Positions 1-19,112 of a stretch of DNA of 64,000 nt are shown in pieces; within the stretch, counting starts at the first letter, position 1, and each line of letters opens with the position of its first letter. Below the pieces are notes generated by a model, which was not told the DNA's origin, searched no databases, and saw only the letters and a list, made by a program, of their open reading frames with translations. The translations under genes were made by a program, and so were the position numbers. The stretch comes from Chondromyces crocatus (lineage in GTDB: Bacteria > Myxococcota_A > Polyangia > Polyangiales > Polyangiaceae): NCBI RefSeq assembly GCF_001189295.1, contig NZ_CP012159.1:7557001-7621000 (forward strand). The letters run 5' to 3'.

Positions 1-1
1 C

Positions 2-3000
2 GACGCAGCGTCGGCGGCGCGCGTGGTCCTGAATCGCAGCCGACTGCAGCAAGCGGCTGCCGGGCAGGGCGCGATGGCGGTCGTCGACCTCGCGCCCGAG
101 GCGCTCGAACCGCTGCTCACTCCGACCGCGGGCGCCGTGGTGGTGGCCGCCATCAACGCCCCGTCCTCCGTCGTCCTCTCCGGCGAGACACGCGCGCTCG
201 CCGACATCATCGAGGCACTGGAAAGCCGCGGGGTCACGGCCCAGCGCGTGCGGGTCCCTGTCGCCTACCACAGCCCCCAGATGGATCCCGTGCAAACGGC
301 GCTCGCGCAGGCCCTCTCCGGGCTCGACCCACGCCGCGCAGCCGTGCCGATCCTCTCGACCGTGACGGGCGCCCCCATCCCGGGCGAATCCCTGGATGCC
401 ACCTACTGGGCGCGTAACGTGCGGGAGCCCGTCCGCTTCGCCGACGCCGTGCAGCGAGCCGCAGCAGACGGCGACGCCGTGTTCCTCGAAGTGGGTCCAC
501 ACCCCATCCTCGCGCGGTCCATCGAGCAGTGCCTCTCGGGGCTTCAAGGTGGTCCGGTGCTCGGCTCCCTGCGTCGCGGGGAAGACGATCGGCGCGCACT
601 GCTCGAATCGCTGGCTGCCCTGTACTCCCTCGGTGCCGAGGTGCGCTGGGAAGCGGTGTTCGGGGCCAGCGGAAAGGAAGCGTCGCTCTCGCCCACGCTG
701 GCCCTCGATCCGCGTGACGACCAGGCGCCCGAGGGCAGGGCCGAGCTCGTCGTGCTGTCGGCGCCCTCGGCCGAAGCGCTGCGCGCGCTCGCGGCGAGCA
801 CCTCGGCCAAGCTCTCGGGGGGCGACGCTCCCCTGCTCACCGATGTCGCGTATACCAGCTCGATACGGCGGGCCGCGCTGGAGCACCGCGCGGCGGTGGT
901 GGCGCGCTCCCGGGCGGAGGCGGCCGAGGCGCTGGATGCCGTGAGCGCGGGCGAGACACGCGCAGGCGCGGCGTCGGGCCGATCGGCGCCCGCAGGCCCA
1001 CCGGGGCTCGCCTTCGTGTTCTCCGGCCAGGGTCCGCAACACCCACAGATGGGCTGCGCGCTCGCCGCCCAAGAGCCCGTCGTCCGGGCCAAGCTGGACG
1101 AGTGCGCGGCGCTCATCCAGCAGCACGCGGGCTGGTCGCTCTGGGACGAACTGAAAGCCAGCGAGGACCGATCGCGACTCGGTCGCACGGACATCGCGCA
1201 GCCCGCGTTGTTCGCGCTGCAGGTGGCCGTGGCGGCGCTCTGGCGCTCGTGGGGAATCACGCCGTCCGCGGTCGTCGGACACAGCGTCGGAGAAATCGCG
1301 GCGGCCTGCGTCAGCGGCGCGATCGATCTCGACGAGGCCATGCGCGTGGTCATCGCGCGTGGGCAGGCGATGCAGCGCGCCGCCGGCTCGGGACGCATGG
1401 CGGCCGTCGAGATGAATGCGGCCGCGCTCGGCGAGAGGCTCGAAGCCTTCGGAGGAAAGCTCTCCATCGCGGCCTACAACGCGCCGACGGACACCGTGGT
1501 GGCCGGAGATCCCGCGGCCCTCGCCTCGCTCATCGCATCGCTCGGCGACGAGGGCGTGTTCGCGCGTGATCTCGGCGTCGACTTCGCCTTCCACACCGCC
1601 CAGATGGATCCGCACAGCGCCGCGCTGGCCGAGACGCTCGGGCCCGTCGCGGTGCGGGCCGGCACCGTGCCGCTCGTCTCGTCGACCCTGGGCGAAGAGA
1701 TCGCTGGCGCGGATCTCGTTGCGGACTACTGGGCCCGGAACATCCGGGAGCCCGTCCGCTTCGGAGCAGCGGTCGAGGCACTCCTCGCGCACGGCATCCG
1801 TGTCTTCGTCGAGGTCGGCCCCCACCCCGTCCTCACCCACGCGCTCCTCCAGGTCGCGAGCGGTGCTGGCAGCGCCGAGGTTCGCGCCTTGCCCTCACTG
1901 CGGCGGGATCGCGACGCACGCGCAGTGATGCTCGGCTCCCTCGGGGAACTCTGGGTGCGCGGCTACCCTGCCGCCCTCGGCGCCCTGTTCCCTGACGGTG
2001 GTCGCACCACCCGGCTGCCGGCCATGCCGTGGCAGCGGGAGCGCTGCTGGATCGACGCCCCTCGCACCGAGCGGCTCCACGCGGCGGCCTCGGTCGACCT
2101 TCACACCGAGCCGCCCCGCATCGAGCCATCCCGCGTCGAGCCATCCCGCGTCGAGCCCCTGCGCGTGGAGACAACGCGTGCGACGCCATCCTCCTCGGAA
2201 GCCGAGCGGGACGCGCTCGTGCAGTACTACGCATCGCTCTCCGCCCGCTCGCACCGCTGGGAGCACCTGCGCTTCGGCCCGTTCCGGCAGATCCCACCCG
2301 ACTACTCCTGGGTGATGACCTGGGCCGAGCCGGAGCAGCACCCGGAAGATTTCCGGCGCGTGCTCGGCGCCATCGAGGAAGTGTGGCGGTTCCTCTTCCG
2401 CGGCATCGACTTCGGACCCATGACGCACGCCCTCGATGTCGGCTGCGGGTACTCCTCGGACCTCCTGCGCCTCGCCACCGAGAACCCCCACCTGAAGGTC
2501 CACGGCTACAACATCTCCCCCGACCAGATCGAGATCGGCCGCGCCCGCGCCGCGGCGGCAGGGGTCGGCGACCGCATGACGCTGTTCCACCGCGACAGCT
2601 CGCGCGACGAGCTCCCTGGCCATTACGATCTCATCATCGCCTTCCAGGTCATTCACCACATCCAGGACAAGGCCGCGGTGCTCGCGAACATCGGCCGGCA
2701 CCTCAGGATCGGCGGGCTCGCGGTCATGGCCGAGATCCTCTCGAACATGTCGACGCCCATCGATCACCCGGCATCGACCGCCTATTTCACACCGAAGGAG
2801 CAGTGGGCCGAGGACCTCGCGCGGAGCGGCCTCAGGGTCGTCGAGTGCGTCGACCTGAGCCAGGAGGTCGCGCTCTTCCTCCACGACGACGACTTCGAGA
2901 GCAAGTATGCCTACCTCGCCGAACGCTACGACGAGGCCTCCCTGCACCACCTGCGCGGGCCGAACCAGCTCGCGGGTCTCCTCTCGCGGGGGCTCGCCAT

Positions 3001-3502
3001 CTACGCGCTGCTGCGGGTGCAGAAGGAGGCATACCTGACCGTGGACGAGCTCCTCCGGATCAACCACGCGCACCTCGGAGCACCGACGCCCTATGCGCGC
3101 GTCGCCGGAGAGGCGCTGGTACAGGCCGAGGCGCAGACGCACGTCGAGGCGAAGGCCCCTCAGGGCGGCCCGGACTGGAACGCCGTGCTCTCGGCCTCGC
3201 CCGGGGAGCGACGATCTGCGCTGGAGGACGGTCTGCGGCGCTGGGTCGCGGGCCTCCTGGAGATCGCGCCGACCCGGCTCGCCATGGACCAGCCGCTCCG
3301 GAAGCTCGGCGTCGACTCTCTGCTCGCGCTCCAGATGCGCCACCTGCTCGCGAGCCGCTTCGCCGTCGACGTACGGACCCGCGATCTCCTGGGCGGCCTG
3401 AGCCTCGGCGACGTCGCGACGCAGATCGTGTGCGCGCTGGAGACCAGGGCAGCGGACGAAGACCGGGGCGAGGGACAGTCGTGGGAAGAGGGAGAGATCT
3501 GA
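2..3502 (+). CDS. Polyketide synthase, 5'-truncated: AT(partial)-AT-methyltransferase-ACP
   Basis: Modular type I PKS subunit whose start lies outside the window (the frame is open to base 2). In order: the C-terminal part of an acyltransferase (substrate-loop motif AYHSPQM near nt 265), a KS-AT-type linker, and a second complete AT (FSGQGPQ near nt 1018, GHSVGE near nt 1279, FAFHT near nt 1585). Then come a SAM-dependent methyltransferase (glycine-rich LDVGCGYSS near nt 2431) and an acyl carrier protein (GVDSLLALQ near nt 3310). Two ATs with no ketosynthase between them recall starter modules of some myxobacterial PKSs, which would make this the loading subunit; that is inference. Whether the MT acts on carbon or oxygen cannot be told. 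The next synthase gene begins 4 bp after the stop, so the two are one operon. Confidence 0.93.
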   Translation, partial: DAASAARVVLNRSRLQQAAAGQGAMAVVDLAPEALEPLLTPTAGAVVVAAINAPSSVVLSGETRALADIIEALESRGVTAQRVRVPVAYHSPQMDPVQTALAQALSGLDPRRAAVPILSTVTGAPIPGESLDATYWARNVREPVRFADAVQRAAADGDAVFLEVGPHPILARSIEQCLSGLQGGPVLGSLRRGEDDRRALLESLAALYSLGAEVRWEAVFGASGKEASLSPTLALDPRDDQAPEGRAELVVLSAPSAEALRALAASTSAKLSGGDAPLLTDVAYTSSIRRAALEHRAAVVARSRAEAAEALDAVSAGETRAGAASGRSAPAGPPGLAFVFSGQGPQHPQMGCALAAQEPVVRAKLDECAALIQQHAGWSLWDELKASEDRSRLGRTDIAQPALFALQVAVAALWRSWGITPSAVVGHSVGEIAAACVSGAIDLDEAMRVVIARGQAMQRAAGSGRMAAVEMNAAALGERLEAFGGKLSIAAYNAPTDTVVAGDPAALASLIASLGDEGVFARDLGVDFAFHTAQMDPHSAALAETLGPVAVRAGTVPLVSSTLGEEIAGADLVADYWARNIREPVRFGAAVEALLAHGIRVFVEVGPHPVLTHALLQVASGAGSAEVRALPSLRRDRDARAVMLGSLGELWVRGYPAALGALFPDGGRTTRLPAMPWQRERCWIDAPRTERLHAAASVDLHTEPPRIEPSRVEPSRVEPLRVETTRATPSSSEAERDALVQYYASLSARSHRWEHLRFGPFRQIPPDYSWVMTWAEPEQHPEDFRRVLGAIEEVWRFLFRGIDFGPMTHALDVGCGYSSDLLRLATENPHLKVHGYNISPDQIEIGRARAAAAGVGDRMTLFHRDSSRDELPGHYDLIIAFQVIHHIQDKAAVLANIGRHLRIGGLAVMAEILSNMSTPIDHPASTAYFTPKEQWAEDLARSGLRVVECVDLSQEVALFLHDDDFESKYAYLAERYDEASLHHLRGPNQLAGLLSRGLAIYALLRVQKEAYLTVDELLRINHAHLGAPTPYARVAGEALVQAEAQTHVEAKAPQGGPDWNAVLSASPGERRSALEDGLRRWVAGLLEIAPTRLAMDQPLRKLGVDSLLALQMRHLLASRFAVDVRTRDLLGGLSLGDVATQIVCALETRAADEDRGEGQSWEEGEI

Positions 3503-3506
3503 CCTC

Positions 3507-12890
<9,384 letters not shown>

Positions 12891-12950
12891 GCTGAAGGGA
12901 CGCGACCCCTCCCTGGCGCCCATCGCGATGACCATGGGTAGCTGTCCAGG

Positions 12951-13316
12951 CGTCGGTTCCCTGCGGGGAACGACCCCGGGGAGCGCTCCGATCGTCGATT
13001 CCCTGCGGTGAACGACTCCGGGGAACGTTCCGACCGTCGATTCCCTGCGGTGAACGGCTCCAGGGAACGTTCCGACCGTCGATTCCCTGCGGTGAACGGC
13101 TCCAGGGAACGTTCCGACCGTCGATTCCCTGCGGTGAACGGCTCCAGGGAACGTTCCGACCGTCGATTCCCTGCGGTGAACGACTCCAGGGAACGTTCCG
13201 ACCGTCGGTTTCCTGCGGTGAACGGCTCCGGGGAACGTTCCGACCGTCGATTCCCTGCGGGAGACGGCTCAGAGGAACACGCTGACCGTCGATTCCCACG
13301 GAAGACAGGCTGGAAT
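12951..13316. repeat. 42-bp tandem repeat array, about 8.5 copies
   Basis: Units begin at 12951, 12993, 13035, 13077, 13119, 13161, 13203 and 13245, with a decayed ninth at 13287. The period is exactly 42 bp and copies are contiguous without spacers. Each unit contains the perfect 10-bp palindrome GGAACGTTCC (middle copies) and the inverted repeat TTCCCTG...CAGGGAA with a 13-nt loop. The outermost copies are the most diverged. Because 42 is a multiple of 3, one frame stays open and would give a 14-residue repeat, but I do not call a protein. It starts 60 bp after the megasynthase stop. Possible roles: operator array, transcript-end hairpin ladder, or an inert minisatellite. Confidence 0.95.
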
Positions 13317-13531
13317 GGGCCCCTGGCCCCCTCACCCATCTCGTGTATCTTCAGGGGGTCTCCCGGTGATGCCATGAAGGTCTTCCTGTAGCAGCGCGGT
13401 CCGTTCGTCGGGCGGGTTCTCCCGTCGCCCACGCTGCTCTCGATCCGGCGCACTCCATCGCCACTCGTCCCGCGGTTCGCCGCGCGAGCGAGCTGGTGTC
13501 GCGTTTGGCCTTCGACCCCGAGGACTCTCTC

Positions 13532-14029
13532 ATGGCGCTCCGTCTCCCGCTGTCCATCAAGCTCACCCGCCGCGTCGTCGCGCGGCGCGATCTCTTCTGC
13601 GAGTTCGTGCAGAAGACGACGAACCCTTCCCAGGCCGATGCGGCCTTCGCGTTCCATGCCTTCGCGTTCAAGGCCGACGAGCATGAATTCGCGCGCGCGT
13701 TCCTCTCGCAGCGCACCGAGTTCTGGCTCTTTCGCGCGAACCAGCGAGCCTTCTGCGGCGACTTCCTGGCCGTCGACATGTCGAGCCCGTGGCTGGCCGG
13801 GCGGCGGGTCTACGTGATCGAGCTGAAGCAAGGCATGTCGATCCGGATCGGCAGCGGCGCCGTGGGGGTTCAGCTCAGGAATGCAGCCACCGCGGTGCGG
13901 GCGCTCGCGAGAGATCGAGGCCTGGTCGGAGAAGACGCGGCGAGCGTCACGGTGGCCGGCGACGGCGCAGAGGTCTGTGCGACGTTCAGAGACGGCGTGG
14001 GCATCGAGGGCGGCCGCGCCAGCCGTTGA
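13532..14029 (+). CDS. Conserved-looking protein of unknown function
   Basis: 166-residue protein from the ATG at 13532; an in-frame GTG at 13496 would add 12 residues. I do not recognise the family. The first two thirds are Phe/Ala-rich (for example FAFHAFAFKADEHEFARAF) with charged residues between, and there is no signal peptide or membrane helix. It stands alone downstream of the 42-bp repeat array and has no clear operon partner. Codon use looks like its neighbours, so it is probably a real gene, but no function can be given. Confidence 0.6.
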   Translation: MALRLPLSIKLTRRVVARRDLFCEFVQKTTNPSQADAAFAFHAFAFKADEHEFARAFLSQRTEFWLFRANQRAFCGDFLAVDMSSPWLAGRRVYVIELKQGMSIRIGSGAVGVQLRNAATAVRALARDRGLVGEDAASVTVAGDGAEVCATFRDGVGIEGGRASR

Positions 14030-14196
14030 TGCCGAGGCGGCCGCGCGTACGCGCTGGGAGGCGAGGCATGCGAATGGGGTGCAGTGTCGTGTCGAGCACT
14101 GCCGCGGTCAGTCCAGCCGGTCGATGAGGCTCTGGAGCTGGAAGGGAGAGGTGCCCAGGCTGCTGACGCGGCGGTGCCGGCGGGAGGGATGGGCAG

Positions 14197-15162
14197 CTAG
14201 CTCCGGGAGACGCGGTGGTGCGACGGGCTCCTGCCTTGCCAGCGTTTGAAGGCCTTGCTGAAGGACGGCACACTCTCGTAGCCGACGCGCTGGGCGATCT
14301 GCGCCACGCTGTCGTGGGTCTCGCGCAGGAGTTCGGCGGCGCGGGCCATGCGCCAGCGGGCGAGGTACTGGAGCGGCGGGTCACCGACGACCTGGGTGAA
14401 GCGCTGGGCAAAGCCGGAGCGGGAGAGGCCGACGCGGGCGGCGAGCTTGGCGACGGTCCAGGGTTCGTCGACGCGGGTGTGCATGAGGTTCAAGGCGTGG
14501 TGCACGGGGGGATCGGAGAGGGCTTGCACGAGGCCGCAGCCGTCGTGGGTGGAGAGCCAGCGGAGCACCTGCACGAAGAGGACATCGGCGAGGCGCTGCA
14601 AGACGAGGGTGCTGGCAGGGCCAGGGGAGGCGATCTCGGCGAGCATGAGGTCGATGGTGGCGGCGCTCCAGGGTCGCGGGGCGTCGCGCGAGGCGGAGAG
14701 GACCACGGCGTGCGGGGCGTGCTCGAGCAGGATGGGTCGCAGACCGCCGGTGTAGGGGAAGAAGCCTGCGAGGAAGGTGGTGAGAGCGCCTTTGCCGCCG
14801 ATGCGGGCAGAGCCGGTGCTGACGCAGACGGGGCCGTCGTGGACCAGGAACAGGTGGCGGGCCGCCTCGTCGCGGAAGATGTGGGCCCTGCCGTGAGGGA
14901 TGAAGGCGACGTCGCCAGTGGAGAGGGTGCGCGGGGGCTCGCCGTCGACCTCCAGGAGGGCGTGGCCGCGGACGACGAGGTAGAAGACCGCACGGTCGCG
15001 GGTGGGGACGCGCAGTCCCCAGGGGGAGCGGGCCTCGATGCACTTGTAGAGGGCGTTCGGGAGCAGGGAGACGCTCAGCACGTCGGCGAGGACGTCGCCA
15101 CGGGGGTCCTGGAGGTCGAGCTGTTCTGGCGTCCTGGATATGAGGTTTGGACGTCGAGGCAT
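14197..15162 (-). CDS. AraC-family transcriptional regulator
   Basis: 321-residue regulator from the ATG ending at 15162. The N-terminal half is a cupin-like sensor domain of the kind found in AraC regulators (GDVAFIPHGRAH, residues about 110-125). The C-terminal hundred residues hold the two helix-turn-helix motifs, seen as WTVAKLAARVGLSRSGFAQRF and the family signature in VAQIAQRVGYESVPSFSKAF. It is divergent from the NmrA-like gene with only 34 bp between the start codons. That arrangement is typical of a regulator controlling its neighbour, probably in response to a small molecule; the ligand is unknown. Confidence 0.9.
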   Translation of the reverse strand: MPRRPNLISRTPEQLDLQDPRGDVLADVLSVSLLPNALYKCIEARSPWGLRVPTRDRAVFYLVVRGHALLEVDGEPPRTLSTGDVAFIPHGRAHIFRDEAARHLFLVHDGPVCVSTGSARIGGKGALTTFLAGFFPYTGGLRPILLEHAPHAVVLSASRDAPRPWSAATIDLMLAEIASPGPASTLVLQRLADVLFVQVLRWLSTHDGCGLVQALSDPPVHHALNLMHTRVDEPWTVAKLAARVGLSRSGFAQRFTQVVGDPPLQYLARWRMARAAELLRETHDSVAQIAQRVGYESVPSFSKAFKRWQGRSPSHHRVSRS

Positions 15163-15196
15163 CGATCGTCCATAGCGCGGGGCGTATGAAACGCCC

Positions 15197-16144
15197 ATGA
15201 GCAAGGCAACGACATCCGATCCGATTCTGGTGACGGGCGGTACGGGCAAGCAGGGGGGCGCGGTCGCACGCGCGCTGCTCGCGCAGGGGGTGCCCGTGCG
15301 GGCGCTGGTGCGGGATGTGGAGGCGAAAGGGGCGCAGGCGCTGCGCGAGCTGGGAGCAACGCTGGTGCGGGGGGACCTGGATGACCCGGCGTCGCTGCGG
15401 GCTGCGTGCGCAGGGGTGCGGGGGGTGTTCTCGGTGCAGATGCCGAACCTGAAGGATCTCGGAGACGATACCGAGCGGCGCCAGGGGAAGAACCTGGTGG
15501 AGGCAGCGCAGGCGGCGGGCGTGCCGCAGTTCGTGCACACGTCGGTCTCGGGCGCGGGGGAGCACCATCGCCAGCAGCCAGGGTGGGGCTCGCCGGAGTC
15601 GAACGTGCACTACTGGGAGAGCAAGGCGTACACGCAGGATCTGGTGAGGGAGGGGGGCTTTCGCTCGTTCACGCTGCTCAAGCCGGGGTTCTTCATGGAG
15701 AACTTCGTGCGGCCGTCGTTCCTGTTCGCGAACGGGGTGGAGGACCGGCTGCTGACGATGCTGGCGCCGAGCACGGTGCTGTCGCTGGTGGCGATGCAGG
15801 ACATCGGGGCGGCGGCGGCGGCGGCGTTCGCGGATCCGGTGGGCTGGAACGGGGTGGAGCTGGAGCTGGCCGGGGACCGGCGGTCGATGCGCGAGATCGC
15901 GGAGGTCCTCTCGGAGGTGCTGGGCACGCACATCGAGGCGCCGTCGCTGACGGCGGAGGAGGCGCTCGCGCAGGGGCTGTGGCCGCCCTTCGTGACGTCG
16001 CAGCAGCGGATGAACGAGATCGACAGCCCAGCGCGACCGGAGTTCGCGCGCGCGCTGGGGCTCGCGACGACGGACTTCCGCACCTGGGCGAAGGCGCACA
16101 TGAGGGGCGTCGATACCGTGCAAGAGTCGCGTTCGGAGGCGTGA
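15197..16144 (+). CDS. NmrA-like NAD(P)-binding protein
   Basis: 315-residue atypical short-chain dehydrogenase/NmrA family protein. The dinucleotide-binding loop TGGTGKQGG (residues about 13-21) starts a Rossmann fold, followed by RGDLDDPASL (about 60-70) and the NFV..SFLFANG region of the NmrA/HSCARG/azoreductase-like group. Members either sense the NAD(P) redox state or reduce quinones and similar substrates; the sequence does not separate these. It is divergent from the AraC regulator, its probable controller. No signal peptide, so cytoplasmic. Confidence 0.88.
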   Translation: MSKATTSDPILVTGGTGKQGGAVARALLAQGVPVRALVRDVEAKGAQALRELGATLVRGDLDDPASLRAACAGVRGVFSVQMPNLKDLGDDTERRQGKNLVEAAQAAGVPQFVHTSVSGAGEHHRQQPGWGSPESNVHYWESKAYTQDLVREGGFRSFTLLKPGFFMENFVRPSFLFANGVEDRLLTMLAPSTVLSLVAMQDIGAAAAAAFADPVGWNGVELELAGDRRSMREIAEVLSEVLGTHIEAPSLTAEEALAQGLWPPFVTSQQRMNEIDSPARPEFARALGLATTDFRTWAKAHMRGVDTVQESRSEA

Positions 16145-16196
16145 GCCACCATCGCAAGGGGGCGACGTCGGAGGGGTGAGCCCCCAGGAGCAAGGC

Positions 16197-19103
16197 TCAG
16201 CGCAGCGTGGGCACGGCGCCGCCTTCGACGAACTCGACGTGGACCTCGTGCAGACCGGCCGCCCAGGGCCCGACCACCTTCTTGAACGCATCGGTCGCGG
16301 GTGGTCTCTGCCCAAGACCGATCGCGTGGCGGCAGAGCCGCGGCGCCGTATCGAACGCGCGGGGCCAGGCCCGCAGATCCGTGACGCCGGCGCGCTCGAA
16401 GGCGGACAGGAGCGCGCGCATCCGGCCGCGCATCCGGCCTACAGCGGCAGGCAGTCCCTCGGGCCGGGTCACCGCGACGGTGATCACGGCCCAGGCGGCG
16501 TGTCGCCGGTGCAGCAGGGGAGGCGCGCAGAGATCCGGCAGCGGATCGCGCCCTTCGGTCAAGGCGGCCTCGACCACCTCCCAGGCCGCGTAGAGCTCCT
16601 CGGACAGGTTCGCGAGCGAAGCGGTGCTGACGCCATCGCTGCACGAACGCAAGGGCGGCGTCGGCGTCGCGATACGAACGGGATCCCCCGGCGCCCCTAC
16701 CGCCGGGGCCGAGGGCGCCAGCGCGATGGGGCTGCGCCAGTCCCAGGCCGCCCAGTTCCCGAAGAAGCTGGCCAGGAGGCGCCCGGGTTCGAGGTCCCGT
16801 GCCTCGCGAACCGTGCGCGCCGAAAGCACGAGCCATGCGATGCCCGGCAACCCGCCGAATGGCGCCGCGTCGAGGCCCTTCGCGCGCGCCCACAGCTTGA
16901 CGGTGCGGGCCAGGATGAGGAACGCCTCGCGGCGCCGCGCGGGACCGGTGTGAGGGGTGGGTCCAGCCAGCTCCTGGGTGGTCTCCACCGCTTGGAGCAC
17001 AGCGTCGGCGTCCGTCACGGCGCTCAGGGCCATCGCGGCAGCCTCACCCAGTTCGAGACGCCGTGCGACGGCCTCCTCAGGCGGTGTCGTGCCGGCGTCG
17101 ACGATCGTCAGGTCCACGTCCAGCCCCGCCACGCAGAGTTCCAGACCAGGAACACGGATCGCCTCCACGCGCCGCAGGGTCGAGGCGTCGGGCAGGGCCG
17201 CGCGCACCCGGGCCTCGGTGGCGTCGAGATCGACGGGACCTGGCAGCACAGCGACGAGGTCCAGGTCACCGCCCGGCAGCGCGCAGCCGAGCCGCCTCGA
17301 TCCCGTGACGTGGAGCACGCCCCCGGGCAATGCCGCCTCCAGCTCGGCCACGAGCGCCGCGCTACCGTCCGGCCTCGCTGCGGCAGGAGGCCTTGCCGTG
17401 CCGGTCGCCGAGGGCGCCACGGCCTCGGACGCCCAGCGCACGACGCCGCTGCCCAGCGCGACCCAGGCCCGCGCTTGCATCGGCCCATCACCGCGCCGCG
17501 ACAGCAGGACCAGCTCGCCGACAGGTGCCTCGCGGCGACCCAGCCGGGCAGTCCACTCGGCTTGAACGCGCGCCGGCTCGTCCACGCGCCCCAGGGTCAG
17601 GTGCGGCGTGTAGCCCTCGGCGCGCCCTCGGCAGCGGGGGAAGCGGCGCACGAGCGCCTGGTGCAGCCGCGCCCAGGGCGCCGTGCCAGCGGCCGCTGGG
17701 TCCAGCCAGACCGTGGCGTCCTTGCTGTGCCGGAACGAACGCGCGCCTTCGAGCACCGCGGTGAAGGGTTCGACCTCGCCCGCTGCTGCCGAAAGCAGCG
17801 GCATCGCGGCCTCGAAGCTCGACTCGGGCGCGAAGCCGAACAGGAGGTTCACGTGCGGTGGCCAGCGGTCGATCTGGGGATCGTGCGCCGTCCGGATCGC
17901 CTGGATCTCGCGCCAGAGGGACTCGGTTGGCACCCAGGCCAGGGCGGTGCGCGCGGTCGGCGCGGTGTCCAGCACCTCGCCGGCCTCCTCGCCCACGGAG
18001 AGATCCACGGTGACGCCGTAATGGTCGGACAGGAACAGGCCCGCTGGCGAGACCGGCGCGGCCCCCTCCAGCGCTGCGGCCACGGAGCGCAGCGTGGCCC
18101 CGCGGACGAGCACCCGGTCCAGGCGGAGGGCGCGGCCGCTCCGCGACGAGACGGCGGCCAGCGGGTTGACCGTGGGGTCGAAGGTGGGCGTCTCGTCCTC
18201 CGCGCCGCGGGCCTCCAGCCACGCGTCCTTCATCCCCAGCGTCGCGGCAGGACCTCTCCCCGCGTCGTTGAGGTCACCCAGCAGGACCCGATCCCCCTCG
18301 ACCGCCCCGAGCCCTGCGGAGAGCGCGGCGAGCTCGGTCACGCGGCGCAGGGGCCCGTCGTGCGTGTGATCGCTGGTCAGGTGCGTGGCCGCCACGATGA
18401 GCGGCTGCCCCGCGAGCGCCACCGTCATGGCGACCACCGCCTTGTGCGGCCCCAGCGCGTGCCACCCGACCTCGAGCACCGGCAGGCGGGAGAGCAGCAG
18501 GAGGCCTGCGGTGTCCACGTCGCGGCCGCGCGGGCCGTCGCTCAGCGTGTACCCGGCGCGGACCCAGCCTGCGGCGAGCAGCATCTCGAGCAGCGGCAGC
18601 TCGACCTCTTGCAGCGCGATCACGTCGGCGTCCGCGCGATGCAGCGCCTCGACCAGCAGCGGCCTTCGCTGTGCGGTGTGGATGCGGTCGGCGTCGTAGC
18701 GATCCCAGAGGGTGTTCCACGTGAGCAGCCGCAGCCGCGAGGTCGCCTCCGGCGTGAAGGTGGGCGCAGGGGTCTCCGCCTTGACCCAGCCGCTCTGCGC
18801 CGGGTCCCAGCGCATGGCCGAGCGCGGTGAGAAGAAGGGCGGTCGCAGCCGCTGCGGTGTGCGCACCAGGCCCGCCTGCGTCTCCCCCAGGCAATCCACG
18901 CCCGTGAGGCGGTCCCAGATCACCTCGCCGTCGGCCTCGATGGTCACGATCCGGTGCCACGGGATGTCACCTCCCGGCACGAAGGCAGGCAAGGGGATGC
19001 GCTTCGGCGCGGCCGCGTGCATGTCGATGCCCAGCACGAAGCGCGCAGGCTCGAAGCGCGCGTCCCAACGGATACGGTTGTAGATCTCCTCGCTCGTGCG
19101 CAT
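16197..19103 (-). CDS. RNA-repair fusion protein: MJ1316 - EEP phosphatase/nuclease - 2H phosphoesterase - nucleotidyltransferase
   Basis: 968-residue multidomain protein. Residues 1-75 match the MJ1316/DUF504 RNA-end-recognition domain (EEIYNRIRWD...WHRIV). About 105-375 is an endonuclease/exonuclease/phosphatase fold (LTWNTLWDRYD, ALQEVE, ATHLTSDH, LLGDLND, SDHYGV). About 395-560 is a LigT-like 2H phosphoesterase (PPHVNLLFGF and HLTLGR; the first motif is HxN rather than HxT/S). About 580-830 is a polymerase-beta-type nucleotidyltransferase related to poly(A) polymerases (GSRRLGCALPGGDLDLVAVLP), followed by its helical domain. Together these could recognise, trim, heal and extend broken RNA ends. 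The start lies 9 bp after the upstream RNA-ligase stop with a GAGGA ribosome site, so the two genes form an operon. Fusions of these domains are known as predicted RNA-repair proteins; the natural substrate is not known. Confidence 0.9.
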   Translation of the reverse strand: MRTSEEIYNRIRWDARFEPARFVLGIDMHAAAPKRIPLPAFVPGGDIPWHRIVTIEADGEVIWDRLTGVDCLGETQAGLVRTPQRLRPPFFSPRSAMRWDPAQSGWVKAETPAPTFTPEATSRLRLLTWNTLWDRYDADRIHTAQRRPLLVEALHRADADVIALQEVELPLLEMLLAAGWVRAGYTLSDGPRGRDVDTAGLLLLSRLPVLEVGWHALGPHKAVVAMTVALAGQPLIVAATHLTSDHTHDGPLRRVTELAALSAGLGAVEGDRVLLGDLNDAGRGPAATLGMKDAWLEARGAEDETPTFDPTVNPLAAVSSRSGRALRLDRVLVRGATLRSVAAALEGAAPVSPAGLFLSDHYGVTVDLSVGEEAGEVLDTAPTARTALAWVPTESLWREIQAIRTAHDPQIDRWPPHVNLLFGFAPESSFEAAMPLLSAAAGEVEPFTAVLEGARSFRHSKDATVWLDPAAAGTAPWARLHQALVRRFPRCRGRAEGYTPHLTLGRVDEPARVQAEWTARLGRREAPVGELVLLSRRGDGPMQARAWVALGSGVVRWASEAVAPSATGTARPPAAARPDGSAALVAELEAALPGGVLHVTGSRRLGCALPGGDLDLVAVLPGPVDLDATEARVRAALPDASTLRRVEAIRVPGLELCVAGLDVDLTIVDAGTTPPEEAVARRLELGEAAAMALSAVTDADAVLQAVETTQELAGPTPHTGPARRREAFLILARTVKLWARAKGLDAAPFGGLPGIAWLVLSARTVREARDLEPGRLLASFFGNWAAWDWRSPIALAPSAPAVGAPGDPVRIATPTPPLRSCSDGVSTASLANLSEELYAAWEVVEAALTEGRDPLPDLCAPPLLHRRHAAWAVITVAVTRPEGLPAAVGRMRGRMRALLSAFERAGVTDLRAWPRAFDTAPRLCRHAIGLGQRPPATDAFKKVVGPWAAGLHEVHVEFVEGGAVPTLR

Positions 19104-19112
19104 GGCGCGTCC

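Noticed and set aside
12951-13316. 42-bp repeats as a CRISPR array
   Set aside because: Copies are directly adjacent with no unique spacers, and no cas gene is nearby.
13008-13391. Reading frame encoding a 14-residue repeat protein through the 42-bp array
   Set aside because: A period divisible by three keeps a frame open by itself; there is no ribosome site and the frame ends in unrelated sequence.
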